From contig CM030707.1 of NCBI GenBank assembly GCA_017979445.1, positions 22,698,586 through 22,762,585 of the forward strand: a stretch of 64,000 nt of DNA. The letters are read 5' to 3'. The stretch comes from Akebia trifoliata (lineage: Eukaryota; Streptophyta; Magnoliopsida; Ranunculales; Lardizabalaceae). Below, piece after piece: positions 59,601 to 64,000 of this stretch. The position numbers and the translations under genes were made by a program. Below the pieces are notes generated by a model. The model had not been told where the DNA came from and did no database searches. It saw only the letters and a program-made list of their open reading frames with translations. The stretch's first letter is position 1, and each line of letters begins with the position of its first letter.

Positions 59601-60539
59601 ATGGGTTGTATCCATGGAAAGTGTTGTAGCTCTTACCCTAATTCGTCCGATGGGGATCCCCAAGAATGTCGAGAAGTTGTTCCACATGTTGGCAACAACG
59701 TCCATTCCCATGGAAACCATCAATACGGACTCACCGAGAGATCATTGGAGTTTGCCACAGTCCCTTCCCACAACTTCCATTTAGAGTATTCGGTCCTCAC
59801 ACAACGAGGGTACTACCCCGACTCCCCTGATAAGGAAAACCAAGACAGTTTTTGCATTAGAACACAAATTCAAGGTAACCCAAATCTCCATTTCTTTGGA
59901 GTTTTCGATGGTCATGGTCAATTTGGCACCCAATGTTCGAATTTCGTTAGGGATAGACTTGTAGAGATCCTCTCAAACGATCCTACATTGTCAGAAGATC
60001 CTGTAAAAGCATATAATTCGGCGTTTCTTGCCACAAATTCTGAACTTCACGATAGTGAGATAGACGATACTATGAGTGGTACAACTGCAATCACCGTTCT
60101 TGTTATTGGGGACACCCTTTTCGTTGCGAATGTGGGTGATTCTAGGTCTGTGATTGCTGTGAAGTGTGGGAACCGTGTTATTGCGGAGGACCTTTCGTAT
60201 GATCAGACACCATTTAGAAAGGATGAATATGAGAGAGTGAAACTTTGTGGTGCTAGGGTTTTGAGTGTCGATCAGGTCGAAGGGCTTAAGGATCCCGATA
60301 TTCAGAACTGGGGTAATGAAGAGAATGATGGAGGCGATCCGCCAAGATTGTGGGTACAGAATGGAATGTACCCCGGGACTGCGTTTACGAGGAGTGTGGG
60401 AGATAATACGGCTGAGAAGATTGGTGTTGTTGCTGTTCCTGAGGTATCGATGGTTCAGCTCTCTCCGAATCATTTGTTCTTTGTGGTTGCGAGTGATGGG
60501 GTTTTTGAATTCCTTTCCAGCCAAGCTGTCATCAATATG
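59601..60539 (+). CDS. PP2C-kinase fusion gene, exon 1 (PP2C domain, most)
   Basis: Encodes residues 1-313 of a protein phosphatase 2C (Mg/Mn-dependent Ser/Thr phosphatase). The start MGCIHGKCC carries Gly2 for N-myristoylation and Cys3 (also Cys8/Cys9) for palmitoylation, so membrane attachment is likely. The start is ATG 59601; the frame extends upstream only from a TTG and lacks family similarity. PP2C motifs: ENQDSF (79-84), FFGVFDGHG (98-106), MSGTTAITV (158-166), VGDSRSVIA (178-186), GTAFTRSVGD (259-268) and ASDGVFEF (297-304). All metal-binding Asp are present. The region CGARVL...GLKDPDIQ then DPPRLW is typical of the plant subfamily in which PP2C is followed by cyclic-nucleotide-binding and AGC-like kinase domains (Arabidopsis At2g20050), not of ordinary PP2Cs. 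The exon ends ATCAATATG before donor GTAAGG, phase 0. Confidence 0.95.
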
Positions 60540-63187
60540 GTAAGGCCCATTATAACTTTCTAGCAGAGATAAAAGTAGCAAATTATTTACTATTTGTTTG
60601 GTTTTTGTCTCTGATATTGAATATTGTTATGGGAAATATATTGCTATTTTTTCTTTTTTAAAACCAGTAATTTGTTGTTCACTACCCAAGTTTTAGGTTC
60701 TCTTTATGTAAGATATATTTCTCTAATTTTATATTTGGAACATTTTTTCATATCTTGTCCCCGCCCGCCCTCCCCCCCAAACAAAAAAAAAAATACTAAA
60801 TCTCTCTCTGACCAATTCAATTAATATATTGCCAAATTGGGAGAGTGGATGCAGAAAATTCAGTGACATGCAATAGAATTGAAGTCATAAACACTAAAAT
60901 TAACTCTAATATCACCAAGTGAGATATTATAGCATTCTTCCCCAACTATGTGCAAGAGTAACTGTTGGTCGTGTGTCGTTTTTTTGTTTTTTGTCGTGTC
61001 TTGCTCTCTTTGTTTCCCTTCTTCTCTTTGTATTGGGTGGGTCTTCTCGACCCCCTTGTTTTTGTTTTTCTCAATAAAATTATCTTTATCGATAAAAAAA
61101 AAGACATGCTAGTGTGAGAAAAGTTGTAGTTTATATAAAATGCATGGAAAAAACTTATATTAATTAAGAGAAGTACAATTCAGTACTAAAAAATATGGAA
61201 AATTTCATTTTGATTAACTTATGTGTCCACTGCCATACACATCTTAGTAACTTGAAATATATTATTTTGAACATTGAGGAAGCAATGGTAATAAAAGAGT
61301 GGGTATCTTGTAGTTGTCATGCACATAATTGAGTATATATTTACCCATTTCAATGAGTGATGTGGGCCTGAGTGGTGGGCCCTCTAAATCATGTGGCCAA
61401 CTATTAAGGATCAAGATTTGTTGGAAGCCATATCAAACAGATTCCTGGAAAAGATGTACATGATCTCTAATCTTACTGGTCCTATATAGTATATACTCAG
61501 ATATCTGATTGGAAAGTTGTCAGATGATTTGGAAAGCTCATTCCGAGATTTGAAATAAATATTTCATGAATTTTTCTCTTCTTTTTTACTTTTATTTTCT
61601 CTCTTTTATTGTAGATTAGGTCTATCGACCTCCTTTTCTTTCTCTAATAAATTCTATACTTCTCAAAGTATTCCATTCAAATAACAGAGATATTTCCAAT
61701 AGGGAAAAAGAGAGCAAAAGAATACCTCTTTGATTACATCTGAAAGGTCATTCCTTGTTTTGTTCCAAAGAATCATATATCAAATTATTCGACCCTTTCC
61801 AACCACTAATTTGATTCCCCTTTCGAATATCTACCCTAACTCAAGACTCATTCAGTAGACACTGATTTACTATCCTCCCTGGATCCTAGGCACAAGGATG
61901 ACAATCCTTTTTAGAACGTCCAGATCCTTAACATCAAGCACATATCAACAGTCCTAGTTGTTTCCCTCCGTTTCTACTATACAAGAATTCAACGAGTTAT
62001 ATTAACAGAAATAATAAGTGATTTCCTATTCCAGATATTTAAGCATAATAAAATCAAAAGATAAGAAAATTCAGAACTAAATCAAGTACGAAAATGAGAA
62101 AAACTCCTTATTTTTGTCTTCATCATGTCCGGGATTACATCTTGGATTACTAGTAGGAATCTGAAAGTGAAGAGAAAAACAAAGAAAATCTCTACTTTAT
62201 AAGATACTTAAATACCCCTAGAATGTTGTTTCTTGCATTTTGAAAGGCATGTCCAATACCCACATTTGTTTATTGGGGGTAATTGATTTAAACTCGGGTG
62301 TGGTATTTCTGTTAGATTGTCAAGAGGATTTTTTTGGGCGTGGTGATGATCCATTATTTTGGGCCTGATCATAATGTGTTGTTGAGAATTTATTAGAACT
62401 TCAGTTGGAGAGGAAATCTTAATGACTTGAAACATATATCATGGCAGTGTTGTTGGATAGACTTCGTTTGATGACACTACACTTCTAAGGTGATGTGAGC
62501 TGTTGAAGCTTTTGATTCAATCTCTTCTACAGGCACCTAAATTACTCTAACCACCCCACTTTCCTGCAAGAATCCTCTATAGGGGATGCTCCCATTCCTT
62601 CCATTGTGGCAATTTTTATTTGTTAAAAATCTCCATAGTGAGCCATGCCTTCATGGGGTGGTAAAAATCTGAGATCAAGCCCTGCCTTCACCTGCTTATC
62701 AAAAAAATGATCAAAGCCTTACTGTCCAAGTGGTCTTCATTGAAGGGCATGTGGTTTGATGACATCGTACTTGGACCGGAGGAGTTAATTAGAAGGATTC
62801 AATTGAAACTGTATGGGCTTTATCGCTCTCTTAGTATCCTGTCCTTTGTGTTTTTTACTCTTGGGCCGCTTCCTTTACGGGTTTACTCTTGGTCTGCTGC
62901 TGCCCCTTTTTGAATTAAACAAATTTTACCCATAAAAAATGGCCTATTTTTGGTCAATTTCCTTTAAAAATCACTTTCTTAAATTTTCTGTTACCGATGC
63001 GTAGGGGTTCATGTTTATAACTTATATTCCATATGATTTCTTCTTGTGGAGGGACTGATCTGTATTTTACCTTCTGTAGAAACCCCATGGATACTCGCCA
63101 TCTATCGAAGAATGGTAGTTATTTTCATTTGCTGTTTCCCCTTAACCATTGTCTGGATTGTTGAAATTACATCCCTTTTTTATGCAG
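60540..63187 (+). other. Intron 1 of the PP2C-kinase gene (2.65 kb)
   Basis: Donor GTAAGG at 60540, acceptor TTTTTTATGCAG at 63187. No coding content. Two stretches (about 61000-61100 and 61590-61665) share a GGTCTTCTCGACCCCCTT-like motif followed by AATAAA-type A/T runs. They look like old LINE 3' tails, with GACATGC possibly duplicated at 60864 and 61102. Short ORFs inside have no motif. Confidence 0.75.
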
Positions 63188-63319
63188 GTGGTGAGATATT
63201 CAGATCCTCGGGATGCATGTGCAGCCATTGCTGGAGAATCATATAGGCTATGGTTAGAGCATGAAAATCGAACAGACGACATAACAATCATTATTGTACA
63301 CATCAAAGACCTACATAGC
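63188..63319 (+). CDS. PP2C-kinase fusion gene, exon 2 (end of PP2C domain)
   Basis: 44 codons (residues 314-357) complete the phosphatase. They include [23 protein letters not shown] and the final metal-binding [11 protein letters not shown] (Asp343/Asp344). Preceded by TATGCAG and followed by donor GTATGA. Reading through would hit TGA two codons later. It joins exon 1 and exon 3 in phase 0. Confidence 0.9.
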
Positions 63320-63658
63320 GTATGAATGTGGCATCTTTCTCTATTTGCCCAACAATTTTCTAGGTTTTATTACACTAGGGGTGAAATCCGAGGTCTTCAT
63401 TCGGTCAGTAGACTATAAAACATTGTCTACTGAAAATAGGCGTGATTGGGATTGAAACCATTTGTTTATAAGGAATTTTTCCTTGATTATTTTCGATATG
63501 TTAGTTGACATCCAAATGAGTACAATAGATCATATGGTTACAATCGTTCAATCACGTCCATTACTGTTGGATGACCATAACATTCTTATTTCCCAAGACT
63601 ATAAATTCCTTTTTCAATCTTGGAATTGTTTGCTGAATCTTTATTGGGATTCTAATAG

Positions 63659-63883
63659 TCAGGTGGTGGTGCCACCGATGGAACAAGTGGAGTAAATATC
63701 AAGACAGCTCTATTAGTAATGGGTAAAGGACCTACAAATGTATCCGCTTCCACGGAGTCAGAAGTTTACCGTTCATTGAGAAGCGATTTCTCGGAAATTC
63801 AGCCTTGTGAAGTTAATATTCCAATGGAACAAAGTCCGGCTTGTGTTGTTCCATCTCCAACAAACCCTAGGTCCTTGGAAACG
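63659..63883 (+). CDS. PP2C-kinase fusion gene, exon 3 (linker)
   Basis: 75 codons (358-432) of a Ser/Thr/Pro-rich linker between the PP2C and the predicted cyclic-nucleotide-binding domains. The acceptor ATTCTAATAG at 63658 keeps phase 0 and an open frame beginning SGGGATDGTSG. Using the CAG two codons downstream would run into a stop after ten codons. The linker includes EVYRSLRSDFSE and ACVVPSPTNPRSLE, comparable in character to linkers of this family. It ends GAAACG before GTGGGT. Confidence 0.75.
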
Positions 63884-63968
63884 GTGGGTCCTTCATTCTA
63901 TATTTTTGGGTCCTTTACTTATCTGTTTTCCTCAACTTAGCTTGATTTGTTTTGATGCAGTGATTTAG

Positions 63969-64000
63969 CCAAATGGATTTCATGACGTTGCCTCACATCA
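63969..64000 (+). CDS. PP2C-kinase fusion gene, possible exon 4 start (cut by window end)
   Basis: After TTTTGATGCAG (63960) all three frames meet a stop. Using the next AG (TGATTTAG, 63968) gives an open phase-0 frame PNGFHDVASH to the window end. This is the only in-window acceptor that works. Alternatively the intron continues past 64000. The cyclic-nucleotide-binding and kinase domains would lie beyond. Confidence 0.4.

Noticed and set aside
62707..62913. ORF in intron 1 of the PP2C gene
   Set aside because: No domain; the region resembles an old LINE tail, and the exon frame does not need it.

Overview
This is a piece of a flowering-plant nuclear chromosome. It is AT-rich and gene-poor. 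It holds plant-type promoters, large introns, and layers of LTR retrotransposons, hAT and Mutator-like DNA transposons, MITEs and SINEs. Only two protein-coding genes are convincing. The SAMDC copy is closest to the BUD2/SAMDC4 type known from dicots; I cannot name the species.

Genes. (1) 21084-22076 (+) is an intact, intronless S-adenosylmethionine decarboxylase proenzyme (polyamine synthesis). A TATA box lies only 94 bp upstream of its ATG, so the leader is too short for the regulatory uORF pair of most plant SAMDC genes. (2) From 59601 (+) to beyond the window end lies the 5' part of a protein phosphatase 2C gene. It belongs to the plant family that fuses PP2C to cyclic-nucleotide-binding and protein kinase domains (Arabidopsis At2g20050 type). 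Three coding exons are visible, with all PP2C metal-binding motifs and an N-terminal Met-Gly-Cys acylation signal.

Repeats, left to right. 1-4026: an array of five hairpins, one LTR of 'family A' (753-3029) and a piece of 'family B'. 4151-8548: a foldback element with about 400-bp inverted arms and two internal minisatellites, split by a solo family B LTR (target duplication GTCTT). 9138-9519: a MITE with nested hairpins. 17172-19603: a family A solo LTR in reverse, carrying a SINE. 22399-24953: small palindromic MITEs and a 201-bp tandem duplication. 25603-38032: a complete non-autonomous Ty3/Gypsy element with 3-kb LTRs and target duplication CTTTC. Its 3' LTR is split by an inverted solo LTR of the same family (target duplication GGTGT). 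38887-43580: a decayed hAT transposon (8-bp duplication CATTAGGC) with MITEs inside, including a perfect 108-bp palindrome. 45939-51746: a Mutator-like element (9-bp duplication TAAATTTTA) holding a third Gypsy LTR (47526-50490, TATGA). 55028-55339: a 312-bp TRIM retroelement. 56182-58077: two more MITEs.

The two genes have no evident functional link. Most of the remainder is insertion history that can be ordered from nested target-site duplications. Boundaries and identities were read by eye; no alignment or database search was run.
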